From assembly GCF_000971235.1 (NCBI RefSeq), contig NZ_BBMB01000014.1, positions 32,050-96,049 of the forward strand: a stretch of 64,000 nucleotides of DNA. Reading direction: 5' to 3'. The stretch comes from Demequina subtropica (GTDB lineage Bacteria > Actinomycetota > Actinomycetes > Actinomycetales > Demequinaceae). The notes under the pieces were generated by a model. The model ran no database searches and was not told where the DNA came from. It saw only the letters and a program-made list of their open reading frames with translations. Below, piece by piece: positions 53,547 through 63,017 of this stretch (position 1 is the stretch's first letter; each line of letters begins with the position of its first letter). The position numbers were made by a program, and so were the translations under genes.

Positions 53547-55307
53547 TCATCGGGACGTCGAGGCGAGCCTGCGCAGCACGGCATCCTGATGGAGCCAGCC
53601 CACGAGCGCGTCGCCCTCGACCACGGGGAGCCCGTCCGTCGCCTCCTCGTCGAGCAGGTGGTCCAGCGCATCGTCGAGCATGTCGCCCGGGCCGACGCCC
53701 GGGCGGCGCTCCACGAGCTGGCCCACGATGACCTCGTCCGCGTCGTCGTCCCCGGTGAGGGCGCCCGCGGCGGTCGCGGACGTGATCACCCCCAGGTAGC
53801 GCCCGTCGGCGCTCACGACGGGCAGCACGTGGCGCCGCGCGTCGACGAGCCTGTCAACGGCCTCGGCGGCGCTCATGCCGCGCCGGAGCGCCGGGGGGAC
53901 GGCGCCCATGACGTCTCCCACCGCGACGCCCGCGAGCGCGCGGGTATCGGCGCGCTTGGTGAGGTCGATGCCGCGGCGGCGCAGCTTGAGCGTGTAGATC
54001 GAGTCGTGCGACAGGGTCCCCGCGAGCACCGTGGAGACCGCGACCGCGAGCATGAGCGGCAGGATGATCGTGTACTCGCCGCTGAGCTCGAACAGGATCA
54101 GCACCGCGGTGATGGGCGCGCGGGAGGCGCCCGCGAACACCGCCGCCATGCCGACCACCGCGTAGGCCCCCGCGTCGAGATCGAGGCCCGGGAGGAGCGC
54201 ATCGGCCCCCTGCCCGAACGCCGCCCCGAGCATGGCGCCCAGGAACAGCGACGGCGCGAACACGCCTCCCGATCCGCCCATGCCGATCGTGAAGGACGTC
54301 GCGACGATCTTCGCGATCAGCATCGCGAGGAGGAACCACACGGCGTACTCGCCCAGGACCGCGCCCTCGAGCACGGGGTACCCGACGCCGTACATCTGCG
54401 GCACCGCGAGCAGGATGAGGCCCAGCCCCAGCCCGCCCACCGCGGGGCGCAGCCACTCGGGTCCCCGCCACACCGCGTCCCACGCGTCCTCGATCTTGTA
54501 CAGCACCCGGGTGAAGGTGACCCCCACGAGCGCCGCGAGCACGCCGAGGATCACGTAGAGGCCGTACTCGGCCAGGTGCGAGACCTGGAACTCCGGGAGC
54601 ACCAGGAACGGCTCGTCGCCCAGGAAGATGCGTCCGATGACCGATGCGGTGACAGCGGAGATGACGATCGCGCCGAAGGACCGTGCCGCGAGCGTGCCGA
54701 GCAGCAGCTCGAACGCGAAGAACACGCCCGCGATGGGCGCGTTGAACGTGGCCGCGATGCCGCCCGCGGCGCCGCATGCGACCAGCATCCGCACGCCGTT
54801 CTCGTCGAGCCGCGCGGCGCGCGCCAACGACGATCCCATCGCCGAGCCGATCTGCACGATGGGTCCCTCGCGGCCGACCGAGCCGCCCGAGCCGATGGTG
54901 ACAGCCGAGGCGAGCGCCTTCACGAACGCCACCCTCGCGGGGATCCGGCCGCCGCGTCGGTGGATGGCGTACATGACCTCGGGCACGCCGTGGCCGCGGG
55001 CCTCCTTGGCGAAGCGTTGCACCAGGGGGCCGTAGATGAGGCCGCCGACCGCGGGTGCGAGCACCACGAAGAATCCGCCGAGCCAGGGGATCCACGGGTG
55101 CTCGGGGTGGCCGGTGGTGCCGGCGTAGTCGGCGTGCCCGGAGAAGATCCAGGTCGCGGTCTCGACCAGCCACCGGAACGCGATGGCGCCGAAACCTCCC
55201 AGGACGCCGACGACGACGGCGAGCACGATGAGGACGGTGTTCTCGGAGCGCGAGACGCGCCCGAGGAGGCGTCCGGGCCCGGTCGTGGCAGCGGCGCGCG
55301 ATGGCAC
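53547..55307 (-). CDS. ClC-family chloride channel/antiporter with CBS domains
   Basis: A 586-residue membrane protein with the ClC fold. GSGGSVGREGPIVQIGSAMG contains the GSGxP-like anion site and the GREGP gating glutamate, GMGGSGGVFAPSLFLGAMLG is the second selectivity region, and two CBS modules occupy about residues 450-586. The gating Glu is present; antiporter versus channel behaviour cannot be decided by eye. Start GTG 55307 is chosen for the GAGGAA upstream; an in-frame TTG at 55337 would add ten residues and overlap the operator. It is divergent from marR. Confidence 0.9.
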   Translation of the reverse strand: MPSRAAATTGPGRLLGRVSRSENTVLIVLAVVVGVLGGFGAIAFRWLVETATWIFSGHADYAGTTGHPEHPWIPWLGGFFVVLAPAVGGLIYGPLVQRFAKEARGHGVPEVMYAIHRRGGRIPARVAFVKALASAVTIGSGGSVGREGPIVQIGSAMGSSLARAARLDENGVRMLVACGAAGGIAATFNAPIAGVFFAFELLLGTLAARSFGAIVISAVTASVIGRIFLGDEPFLVLPEFQVSHLAEYGLYVILGVLAALVGVTFTRVLYKIEDAWDAVWRGPEWLRPAVGGLGLGLILLAVPQMYGVGYPVLEGAVLGEYAVWFLLAMLIAKIVATSFTIGMGGSGGVFAPSLFLGAMLGAAFGQGADALLPGLDLDAGAYAVVGMAAVFAGASRAPITAVLILFELSGEYTIILPLMLAVAVSTVLAGTLSHDSIYTLKLRRRGIDLTKRADTRALAGVAVGDVMGAVPPALRRGMSAAEAVDRLVDARRHVLPVVSADGRYLGVITSATAAGALTGDDDADEVIVGQLVERRPGVGPGDMLDDALDHLLDEEATDGLPVVEGDALVGWLHQDAVLRRLASTSR

Positions 55308-55322
55308 GGGCGGTTCCTCACT

Positions 55323-55338
55323 GTTGTAGCGATGCAAC
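55323..55338. promoter_or_regulatory. MarR-type operator between the ClC and marR genes
   Basis: GTTGTAGC-GATGCAAC is an imperfect inverted repeat (6 of 8 pairs) with GTTG/CAAC ends, like many MarR-family sites. It lies between the divergent starts, 39 bp before marR and 16 bp before the ClC gene, and could control both. Confidence 0.5.
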
Positions 55339-55376
55339 TATGGGACCTTAGCAGGCGCAGGCACTACCGTGGGTGC

Positions 55377-55841
55377 GTGCCTCACGACGCCGTTCACACC
55401 ACCGCCGCCACGCTCGCATCCTCGCGCGCGCTGCTCGGCATCGTCGCCCGCTCGCTCGCGCCGGCCCTCACCGAGGTCACGGTGCCGCAGTTCCGGGTGC
55501 TGGTGGTGCTGTCGCAGAGCGGCCCTCTCCGGATGGGTGACCTCGCCGAGCGCATCGGCATCCATCCGTCGACCCTCACGCGGACGGTCGAGCGGCTCGA
55601 GCACGGCGGGTGGATCGTGCGGACCCCTGTGCCCGACAACCGGCGCGAGGTGCGCTCGAGCCTCACGGAGGCCGGGCAGGCGCTGGTCGCCACCGTGACC
55701 GAGCGGCGCGTCGCGATGATCGCGGAGGTGCTCGAAGGGATGACGACCGACGAGCGCGCAGCGCTGGGCACGGGCATGGAGGCGTTCGCGCGCGCGGCGG
55801 GCGAGCCGCAGCCGCAGGACCTGCTCGAGCTCGGGATGTGA
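55377..55841 (+). CDS. MarR-family transcriptional regulator
   Basis: A 154-residue winged-helix dimeric regulator: TVPQFRVLVVLSQSGPLRMG, DLAERIGIHPSTLTRTVERL (recognition helix) and RTPVPDNRREVRSSLTEAGQ (wing with the conserved D-x-R-R). It probably regulates itself and the divergent ClC gene through the shared GTTG/CAAC palindrome. The GTG start is six bases after TACCGT (55365-55370), suggesting a leaderless mRNA. It converges with trmL, with a nine-base gap between stops. Confidence 0.92.
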   Translation: MPHDAVHTTAATLASSRALLGIVARSLAPALTEVTVPQFRVLVVLSQSGPLRMGDLAERIGIHPSTLTRTVERLEHGGWIVRTPVPDNRREVRSSLTEAGQALVATVTERRVAMIAEVLEGMTTDERAALGTGMEAFARAAGEPQPQDLLELGM

Positions 55842-55850
55842 GCCCCGGGC

Positions 55851-56327
55851 TCACTCCATGTCGGTGAATCCCAGCTGGCGCGCCGCCTCGTAGATGACGA
55901 TCGACGCGGCGTTCGAGAGGTTGAGCGAGCGCCTCCCGGGGAGCATCGGGATGCGCACCCAGGACGTGATGCGGGGATGGTCCAGCACCTCGTCGGGCAG
56001 CCCCGTGGGCTCGGGTCCGAACAGCAGCACGTCGCCCGCGGTGTACGCGATGTCCGTGTAGGTCACGTCGGCACGCGCCGTGAAGGCGTAGACGCGGGCC
56101 TCGGGGAGATCGCCCAGCATCGCGTCGAGGTCGGGGTGCACGGTCACGGTCGCGAGGTCGTGATAGTCGAGGCCCGCGCGGCGCAGCTTCGAGTCCTCGA
56201 GCTCGAAGCCGAGCGGCTCGATAAGGCGCAGCGGTGCCCCGGTCACGGCGGACAGACGGATCGCGGCGCCCGTGTTCTCCGGGATGCGGGGCTCGAAGAA
56301 GGCGATGGACGGCAGGGCGACGGGCAT
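55851..56327 (-). CDS. trmL: tRNA (cytidine/uridine-34-2'-O)-methyltransferase
   Basis: A 158-residue SPOUT (trefoil-knot) methyltransferase that methylates the ribose of the wobble base in tRNA-Leu isoacceptors using S-adenosylmethionine. FFEPRIPENTGAAIRLSAVT (motif 1), LLFGPEPTGLPDEV (motif 2) and IPMLPGRRSLNLSNAASIVI (motif 3) are all present, and length is typical. ATG 56327 follows GACACT (56339-56334) after six bases. It is divergent from the ABC exporter gene with 36 bp between starts. Confidence 0.95.
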   Translation of the reverse strand: MPVALPSIAFFEPRIPENTGAAIRLSAVTGAPLRLIEPLGFELEDSKLRRAGLDYHDLATVTVHPDLDAMLGDLPEARVYAFTARADVTYTDIAYTAGDVLLFGPEPTGLPDEVLDHPRITSWVRIPMLPGRRSLNLSNAASIVIYEAARQLGFTDME

Positions 56328-56363
56328 GGCGCCAGTGTCCCACGCAGGTCCTAGGCTCCATGC

Positions 56364-58247
56364 ATGAGCCATCCCGCACCCGCCGGCAGCCGGCGCGCCT
56401 CCATGGGAGGCATGCCCGGGCGCGGCGTCGCGAGCCGGGACGAGGAGGCGCAGCGCGCCCTCAACGCCGAGGCGCCGGACATCCCGGACCTGTGGCCGCG
56501 CGTGGTGGCGCTGTTCCGGCCGTACCGCAGCGCCCTCCTGCTGACGGCGGCGCTGGTCATCGCGAGCGCGGGCGCGACGGTGGTCCCGCCCCTCATCGTC
56601 GAGCGCATCTTCGATCGCGCGCTCTTCCCGCCGGACGGGGACCCGCAGCTGCGGCTGCTTGCGGAGCTCGTGACGGTGATGATCGCGATCTACATCGTGA
56701 CGGCCGGCCTCCAGGTGTGGCAGACCTACCTCACGGCCTCGGTGGGCAACCGCGTCACCGGCGACCTGCGCGAGCGCCTGTTCGCGCGCCTCCAGTCGAT
56801 GGAGCTCGCGTTCTTCACGCGCACCAAGACGGGAGTGATCCAGTCGCGTCTGCAGAACGACGTGGGCGGTGTCTCGGGCGTGCTCACGACGTTCGTGTCG
56901 AGCATCGTCGGCAACACCGTGACGGTCCTCGCGAGCCTCGTCGCCATGGTGCTGCTCGACTGGCGGCTCACCATCCTCGCCGTCATCCTCATGCCCGCGC
57001 TGGTCGCGGTCCAGCGGCGCGTGGGACGGGTGCGCGCCCGCATCGCCTCGCGTACGCAGGAGTCGCTGTCGGAGCTCACGGCGATCACGCAGGAGACGCT
57101 GTCGGTGAGCGGCATCCTCCTGTCGAAGGTCTACAACCGTCAGCGGCTCGAGACCGACCGCTTCCGCGCGGAGAACGCGACCCAGATCCGCCTGCAGGTG
57201 CAGCAGGCGATGACCGGCCAATGGTTCTTCGGCCTCGTCACCATCGTGATGTCGTCGGTGCCGGCCGTGATCTACCTGGCCGCGGGCGTGCTCATCGACC
57301 ACGGCTCGAGCGTGCTCACGGCGGGCACCGTGGTCGCGTTCACGGCGGTCCAGTCGCGCCTGCTCTTCCCGCTGATGGCGCTCATGCGCGTCGCGCTCGA
57401 GGTGCAGACGTCGCGCGCGCTGTTCGCGCGCATCTTCGAGTACCTGGACCTCGAGCCCGCGATCCAGGACGCGGACGATGCGGTGGGGGTCGAGGACGCG
57501 CCCGGACCCCTGGGCGCGGTCGAGTTCCGCGACGTCGAGTTCCGCTACCCGGGCTCGCGGGACGATGCGCGGCCCACGCTCGACGGGGTGTCCTTCCGCG
57601 TCGAGCCGGGCACCACGCACGCGTTCGTGGGCCCCTCGGGCGCGGGCAAGACCACGATCGTCTACCTCGCCGCGCGCCTGCACGAGGCGACGGGCGGCGC
57701 CGTGATGTTCGCGGGCGAGGACGTCCGGCGGCTGCGCCACGAGTCGGTGGTCGACCACGTCGGGGTCGTCTCGCAGGAGACCTACCTGTTCCACGCGACC
57801 ATCGCGGAGAACCTCCGGTACGCGAGGCCCGACGCGACCGACGCCGAGCTCGAGCAGGCGTGCCGGGACGCGAGCATCCACGAGGCCATCGAGTCCTTCG
57901 AGCACGGCTACGACACCGTGGTCGGCGAGCGTGGCTACCGTCTGTCGGGCGGCGAGAAGCAGCGGATCGCGATCGCGCGCGTGCTGCTCAAGGACCCGCC
58001 GGTGCTGCTGCTCGACGAGGCGACCAGCGCGCTCGACACCGTCTCCGAGCGCGTGGTGCAGTCCGCGCTCGACCGCGCGGCGCAGGGGCGCACCACGCTG
58101 GTGGTCGCGCATCGGCTGTCGACCATCGCGCGTGCGGACGTGATCCACGTGGTCGAGCAGGGGCGCATCGTCGAGACGGGCACGCACGCGGAGCTGCTCG
58201 CGCGGGGCGGGCTCTACGCGAGGCTCGCGGCCCAGCAGGCGGACTAG
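56364..58247 (+). CDS. ABC exporter with fused membrane and ATPase domains
   Basis: A 627-residue type IV ABC exporter half-transporter. Six helices span about residues 45-330 (LLTAALVIASAGATVVPPLI and others). The ATPase domain has Walker A GPSGAGKTTI (about 421-430), signature LSGGEKQRIAIARVL, Walker B VLLLDEATSALD and VVAHRLSTIARAD. FLEXIBLE N-terminal region with GGMPGRGVASRDEEAQRAL is common in Micrococcales homologues. It probably homodimerises to export a lipid or drug. ATG 56364 is six bases after TAGGCT (56352-56357), a probable leaderless start. Confidence 0.92.
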   Translation: MSHPAPAGSRRASMGGMPGRGVASRDEEAQRALNAEAPDIPDLWPRVVALFRPYRSALLLTAALVIASAGATVVPPLIVERIFDRALFPPDGDPQLRLLAELVTVMIAIYIVTAGLQVWQTYLTASVGNRVTGDLRERLFARLQSMELAFFTRTKTGVIQSRLQNDVGGVSGVLTTFVSSIVGNTVTVLASLVAMVLLDWRLTILAVILMPALVAVQRRVGRVRARIASRTQESLSELTAITQETLSVSGILLSKVYNRQRLETDRFRAENATQIRLQVQQAMTGQWFFGLVTIVMSSVPAVIYLAAGVLIDHGSSVLTAGTVVAFTAVQSRLLFPLMALMRVALEVQTSRALFARIFEYLDLEPAIQDADDAVGVEDAPGPLGAVEFRDVEFRYPGSRDDARPTLDGVSFRVEPGTTHAFVGPSGAGKTTIVYLAARLHEATGGAVMFAGEDVRRLRHESVVDHVGVVSQETYLFHATIAENLRYARPDATDAELEQACRDASIHEAIESFEHGYDTVVGERGYRLSGGEKQRIAIARVLLKDPPVLLLDEATSALDTVSERVVQSALDRAAQGRTTLVVAHRLSTIARADVIHVVEQGRIVETGTHAELLARGGLYARLAAQQAD

Positions 58248-58286
58248 GGTGGTCGAAGCCCCGCCCGACGCCGAGAGGAGCCTCAC

Positions 58287-59987
58287 GTGAGCGACGACTG
58301 GTGGAAGTCCGCCGTGGTCTACCAGGTCTATCCCCGCAGCTTCCAGGACTCCGACGGTGACGGCATCGGCGACCTGCGCGGGATCCTCAGCCGCCTCGAC
58401 CATCTCGAGTGGCTCGGCGTCGACGTCATCTGGCTGTCGCCCATCTACGCGTCGCCGCAGGCGGACAACGGCTACGACATCTCGGACTACGAGGCGATCG
58501 ACCCGACGTTCGGCACGCTCGACGACTTCGACGCGCTGCTCACCGCGGCGCATGCGCGCGGCATCAAGATCGTCATGGACCTGGTGGTGAACCACACCTC
58601 CGACGAGCACCCCTGGTTCCTGGAGTCGCGGTCCTCGAAGCGCAGCCCCAAGCGCGACTGGTACTGGTGGCGGCCGCCTCGCGACGGCTTCGAGCCGGGC
58701 GCCCCGGGTGCGGAGCCGACCAACTGGCGCGCGTTCTTCTCGGGTTCCACGTGGGCCTTCGACGAGGAGTCGGGCGAGTACTTCCTCCACCTCTTCCACC
58801 CCAAGCAGCCGGACCTCAACTGGGAGAACCCCGAGGTGCGCCAGGCCGTCTACGCGATGATGAACCGCTGGCTCGACCGCGGCGTCGACGGCTTCCGCAT
58901 GGACGTCATCAACCTCATCTCGAAGGTGCTGCCGCTGCGCGACGGCGAGCCGCTGCCCGGTGGGCTCGGCAACGGCTTCCCGCTCTACGCATGCGGTCCG
59001 CGCAACCACGAGTTCCTCCAGGAGATGCACCGCGAGGTCTTCGCGGGCCGCGAGGGCCGCTTCCTCACGGTCGGGGAGACGCCCGGCGCGACGGTGGACG
59101 ATGCGGTGCTGTTCACCGACCCGGCGCGCGCCGAGGTGGACATGGTCTTCCAGTTCGAGCACGTGGACGTCGACCATGGGCCGCTGGGCAAGTTCGACCC
59201 GCAACCGCTCGACCTGGTGCGGCTCAAGGCGATCCTGGGGCGCTGGCAGGCCGCGCTGGGGGAGCGGGGCTGGAACTCGCTGTACTGGGACAACCACGAT
59301 CAGCCGCGGGTCGTCTCCCGCTTCGGGGACGACCGCGACCGGTGGGCCGCGTCCGCCAAGGCGCTCGCGGCCGTGCTCCACCTCATGCGCGGCACGCCGT
59401 ACGTCTACCAGGGCGAGGAGCTCGGGATGACGAACGCGGGCTTCACGTCGATCGACCAGTACCGCGACATCGAGTCGCTGGGCGCCTACGACGAGCTGCG
59501 CGAGATGGACGTGCCCGAGCAGCGGATCCTCGACGGGCTCGCCGCCATGAGCCGCGACAACGCGCGCACGCCCGTCCAGTGGGACGCCTCGCCCCACGCG
59601 GGCTTCACCACGGGCACGCCGTGGCTGCCGGTGACGGCGAACCACACGTGGCTCAACGCCGAGGCCCAGCGAACGGACCCGGACTCGGTGGCCGCGTTCT
59701 ACAAGACCCTCATCGCGTTGCGCCATGACGAGCCCGTGGTGGCCCACGGGTCCTTCGCGATGCTGCTCGCCGAGGACCCGCAGGTGTTCGCCTACCGCCG
59801 CGCGCTCGACGGCGCGGTGCTCACGGTCGCGGCCAACCTGTCGGGGGAGGACGCGGTGGCGCGCGTCGACGTCGCCCACGGCTCGCTGGTGCTCCACAAC
59901 CTGGGCGCGGACGCGACGCCGTACCCGGCCGGTGCGGGGGAGATCCCGCTCAGCCCGTGGGAGGTCAGGGTCTACCTGGCCCGGTAG
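58287..59987 (+). CDS. GH13 alpha-glucosidase (oligo-1,6-glucosidase/trehalose-6-phosphate hydrolase type)
   Basis: A 566-residue cytoplasmic glycoside hydrolase without signal peptide. WWKSAVVYQVYPRSFQDSDG, MDLVVNHTSDEHPWF (region I), DGFRMDVINLISK (nucleophile Asp), LTVGETPGA (acid/base Glu) and YWDNHDQPRVVSRFGDD (region IV) define the family. The retained Val in MDVIN after the nucleophile is typical of enzymes acting on alpha-1,6 bonds. It would hydrolyse isomaltose-type oligosaccharides or sucrose-like substrates. GTG 58287 follows GAGAGG. It starts 39 bases after the ABC exporter gene and may share its transcript. Confidence 0.92.
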   Translation: MSDDWWKSAVVYQVYPRSFQDSDGDGIGDLRGILSRLDHLEWLGVDVIWLSPIYASPQADNGYDISDYEAIDPTFGTLDDFDALLTAAHARGIKIVMDLVVNHTSDEHPWFLESRSSKRSPKRDWYWWRPPRDGFEPGAPGAEPTNWRAFFSGSTWAFDEESGEYFLHLFHPKQPDLNWENPEVRQAVYAMMNRWLDRGVDGFRMDVINLISKVLPLRDGEPLPGGLGNGFPLYACGPRNHEFLQEMHREVFAGREGRFLTVGETPGATVDDAVLFTDPARAEVDMVFQFEHVDVDHGPLGKFDPQPLDLVRLKAILGRWQAALGERGWNSLYWDNHDQPRVVSRFGDDRDRWAASAKALAAVLHLMRGTPYVYQGEELGMTNAGFTSIDQYRDIESLGAYDELREMDVPEQRILDGLAAMSRDNARTPVQWDASPHAGFTTGTPWLPVTANHTWLNAEAQRTDPDSVAAFYKTLIALRHDEPVVAHGSFAMLLAEDPQVFAYRRALDGAVLTVAANLSGEDAVARVDVAHGSLVLHNLGADATPYPAGAGEIPLSPWEVRVYLAR

Positions 59988-60055
59988 CCGTCAGTGGGGG
60001 TCCTCGCCGGGCCTCGGCGAGGCCGGGCCCGGCAGCGTGCGTCGTCCCGACGTTC

Positions 60056-60667
60056 CTAGAGGTTGCCGACCGCCACCTCGGCGATCTCCACCGTCGTGTT
60101 CGTGACATCGGACGCGTCGGCGGACATGAACGAGACCTGCACGAAGTCGTCGCCGACGCGCATGCCGATGATCGACCCCGCCGCGACCGAGTAGGCGTCG
60201 GTCGCGCCCGCGACCTCGACGTCCGCGGTCTCGCCCAGCCACTCCTCGGCAGAGTCGCGCTGCGACGCCATGTCGCCGACGCCCGGCAGCACGAGCACCT
60301 GGACGATCGCGAGCGTGTCACCGCTGTGCGTCCAGTTGCACACGTATTGGAGGTCGCTCGACAGGTCCGCGTCGAAGATGCCCTCCTCGAACGTGAGCCC
60401 GGTGATCTCCTCGAGGTCGGCGGCGTCGACGAGCGCGCACACGTCCGCGTCCCCGCCCGCGGCGCCGGCGGTCGCCTCGTCCTCCGTCGCCTCGTCGCTC
60501 GCGTCGTCCATGGCGTCGCCGTCCGTCGACGCGTCCTCGGGCGTCGCCTCGGTGCCGGTCGCGACCTCGCCGACCGAGGGCGGCGCGTCGTCGTCCCCCG
60601 AGCATCCCGCGAGGCCCAGCGCGCATGCGCCGATCAAGGCGACCACCGTCGCCGCCGTCCTGCCCAT
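60056..60667 (-). CDS. Secreted lipoprotein of unknown function (DUF3558-like)
   Basis: A 203-residue lipoprotein: signal MGRTAATVVALIGACALGLA, lipobox LAGC, then a 50-residue Asp/Glu/Ala/Thr-rich acidic linker and a C-terminal domain beginning VCALVDAADLEEITGLTFEE with a second Cys in LQYVCNWTHSG. The layout is like the protein at 52907-53482 (Cys-x-Leu opening, Cys-x-Trp in the middle, AxE-x-V-N ending), so the two are probably distant paralogues with one disulfide each. Function unknown. ATG 60667 lies close to a GGGGGTCCGGG stretch. Confidence 0.7.
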   Translation of the reverse strand: MGRTAATVVALIGACALGLAGCSGDDDAPPSVGEVATGTEATPEDASTDGDAMDDASDEATEDEATAGAAGGDADVCALVDAADLEEITGLTFEEGIFDADLSSDLQYVCNWTHSGDTLAIVQVLVLPGVGDMASQRDSAEEWLGETADVEVAGATDAYSVAAGSIIGMRVGDDFVQVSFMSADASDVTNTTVEIAEVAVGNL

Positions 60668-60783
60668 CCCGGACCCCCTCGCCCGTGTCGCGCTCCCCCT
60701 ACCGACCGGTCTAGCACCGCGACGGCGCCTCCGCGCGCCGTTCACCGCGGGTTCACACGCGGCATCCGCGGCCGCGGACGCGA

Positions 60784-60819
60784 GTCGGCCCGGGCACCCT
60801 CGAAGGTGCCCGGGCCGAC
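60784..60819 (-). terminator. Terminator of the M13 peptidase gene
   Basis: A 15-bp perfect stem (60784-60798 with 60805-60819, loop CTCGAA) lies 17 bases beyond the M13 peptidase stop. Confidence 0.85.
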
Positions 60820-60836
60820 GCGCCGTCAGGAGCCGG

Positions 60837-62774
60837 TCACCAGATGGAGACGCGCTCCTCGGGGTCGAGCCACAGGGCGTCCTCCGGCGAGACCTCGAAG
60901 GCCTCGTACCAGGCGTCCATGTTGCGGACGATGCCGTTCACGCGGAACTCGCTAGGGGAGTGAGGATCCGTGGCGAGGCGCGTCACGAGCGCCTCCGAGC
61001 GCACCTTCATCCGCTCGGTGAGCGCGTAGCCGATGAAGAAGCGCTGGACCGCCGTGAGGCCGTCGAGCTCGGGCGCCTCGTCGATGGGGTGCCCGAGGGC
61101 GATCTCGTAGGCCTTGAGCGAGATCTCGACGCCCGCGAGGTCGCCGATGTTCTCGCCGACCGTGAGCGCACCGTTGACGTGGTGCGATCCGTCGAGCTGC
61201 TTCGGGGAGTAGCCGTCGTACTGCGCGATCAGGCGCTTCGCGCGCTCCATGAACGCCTCGCGGTCCGCCTCGGTCCACCAGTCCTCGAGCGCGCCCGTGC
61301 CCGAGTACTTCGAGCCCTGGTCGTCGAAGCCATGGCCGATCTCGTGCCCGATCACCGAGCCGATCCCGCCGTAGTTGACCGCGGCATCGGCCTCCGGGTG
61401 GAAGAACGGAGGCTGCAGGATCGCGGCAGGGAACACGATCTCGTTCGCGACGGGAAGGTAGTAGGCGTTGACCGTCTGCGGGGTCATGAGCCACTCGGAG
61501 CGGTCGACGGGCTTGCCGATCTTGCCCCACTCCCAGTCCTCCTCGAAGGCGCTCGCGGCGCGCACGTTGCCCACGAGGTCCTCGGGTGAGACCTCGAGCC
61601 CGGTGTAGTCGCGCCATGTGTCGGGGTAGCCGATCTTGGGCGTGAACTGACGGAGCTTCTCGAGCGCCTTCTCCTGGGTGCCGGGGGTCATCCAGTCGAG
61701 CGACTCGATCGAGACGCGGTACGCCTCGATGAGGTTCTCGACGAGCGCGTCCATCTGCGCCTTGTACTCCGGCGGGAAGTGGCGCGCGACGTACTCCTGG
61801 CCCACCAGCTCGCCGACCACGCCCTCGACGAGCCCGACGGCGCGCTTCCAGCGCTCGCGCTGCTCGGTCGCGCCCGACAGCACCGTGCCGTAGAAGTCGA
61901 AGTTCGCCTTGGACAGCTCCTCCGTGAGGTAGGCGGCGCGCGAGTTCACGATGCGCCAGCGCAGGTACGCCTTCCACGTGTCGAGCTCGGTCTCGGCCCA
62001 GATCTTCGCGAAGGCCGTGAAGTAGCTGGGCTCGCCCACCACGAGCAGGCCGTGCGCGGCCTCGGGCATGCGGATCGCCTCGGCCCAGGCCGCCCACGGG
62101 AAGCCAGGCGCGTCCTCGGCGAGGCCCGCGAGCGTGGTCGGGTTGTGCGTGAGCTCCGCCTCGCGCGTCTTGACCACGTCCCAGTGCTCGCGCGCGATCG
62201 CGGTCTCGAGCCCCACCACGGTGGACGAGTCGAAGGCCAGCCCCGTCAGCCCTGCCATGCGGTCGACGTGCGCGACGTACTTCTCGCGCGTCTCCGCATG
62301 CGCCTCGCCGCGGTAGTAGGCCTCGTCCGGCAGGCCGATGCCCGACTGGCCCAGGTAGACCACGTTGCGGTCGGGGTCGAGCCGGTCAGCGAAGACGTAA
62401 TAGCCGGCGGCGCCGGACACGCCGTCGCGCTGCAGCTCGCCCATGACGCGGGCGAGCTCCTCGTGGCTCGTGGCGGCCTCGACCCGCTCGAGGTCCGCGG
62501 CGAGCGGGCCCACGCCCAGGGCGTTGACGCGGTCGACGTCCATGAAGCTCGCGTACAGCGCACCGATCTGGGAGGTGCGCTCCGCCTCCTCGATGATGAC
62601 GCGGACCTGCTTCTCGGCCTCGTCGCGCAGCGTGTAGAACGAGCCGTCGGCGGCGCGGTCGCCCGGGATCTCGTGGGTCTCCTCCCACGGGCCGGAGATG
62701 TACCGGAAGAAGTCGTCCTGCGCGCGGACGGTGGAGGAGAACTCGGACCTGTCGATGCCTGTGCGAAGCGTCAT
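60837..62774 (-). CDS. M13-family zinc metallopeptidase (neprilysin/PepO-like)
   Basis: A 645-residue endopeptidase of oligopeptides. VIGHEIGHGFDDQG carries the HEXXH zinc site (about residues 475-479), ENIGDLAGVEISL the third ligand Glu, and the C-terminus DPEERVSIW has the terminal Trp usual in the family. NAYYLPVANEIVFPAAILQP matches the substrate-binding N-A-Y/F-Y motif. No signal peptide is visible, so it is probably cytoplasmic, as is PepO. ATG 62774 is seven bases after TAGGGT (62787-62782); GGAGCAC between them could also serve as a weak ribosome-binding site. Confidence 0.94.
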   Translation of the reverse strand: MTLRTGIDRSEFSSTVRAQDDFFRYISGPWEETHEIPGDRAADGSFYTLRDEAEKQVRVIIEEAERTSQIGALYASFMDVDRVNALGVGPLAADLERVEAATSHEELARVMGELQRDGVSGAAGYYVFADRLDPDRNVVYLGQSGIGLPDEAYYRGEAHAETREKYVAHVDRMAGLTGLAFDSSTVVGLETAIAREHWDVVKTREAELTHNPTTLAGLAEDAPGFPWAAWAEAIRMPEAAHGLLVVGEPSYFTAFAKIWAETELDTWKAYLRWRIVNSRAAYLTEELSKANFDFYGTVLSGATEQRERWKRAVGLVEGVVGELVGQEYVARHFPPEYKAQMDALVENLIEAYRVSIESLDWMTPGTQEKALEKLRQFTPKIGYPDTWRDYTGLEVSPEDLVGNVRAASAFEEDWEWGKIGKPVDRSEWLMTPQTVNAYYLPVANEIVFPAAILQPPFFHPEADAAVNYGGIGSVIGHEIGHGFDDQGSKYSGTGALEDWWTEADREAFMERAKRLIAQYDGYSPKQLDGSHHVNGALTVGENIGDLAGVEISLKAYEIALGHPIDEAPELDGLTAVQRFFIGYALTERMKVRSEALVTRLATDPHSPSEFRVNGIVRNMDAWYEAFEVSPEDALWLDPEERVSIW

Positions 62775-63017
62775 GTGCTCCACCCTAGGGGCGCGCCCCG
62801 ACATCGCACGGGGCGTTTCGCTCACGGCGAGGCGCTAGCATCGGCGGCGGAGACCAATGTCTAGGAGCGTGAGCTCCGAAGGGATCGATGAGTCGGTCCT
62901 CCGGTGGGCGTGACGCCCGCCCCGCAGGATTTCCGCCAGGCGCACATCCGTGCCGCGGCCCCTGCGCATCCATTCGCCGTCCGGGGCCTGCCTGGCTCGA
63001 CGAGCGAAGGAGACACC

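Noticed and set aside
53064..55841. A long plus-strand frame leading into marR
   Set aside because: Only the last 154 codons match MarR; the rest is a shadow of the lipoprotein and ClC genes.
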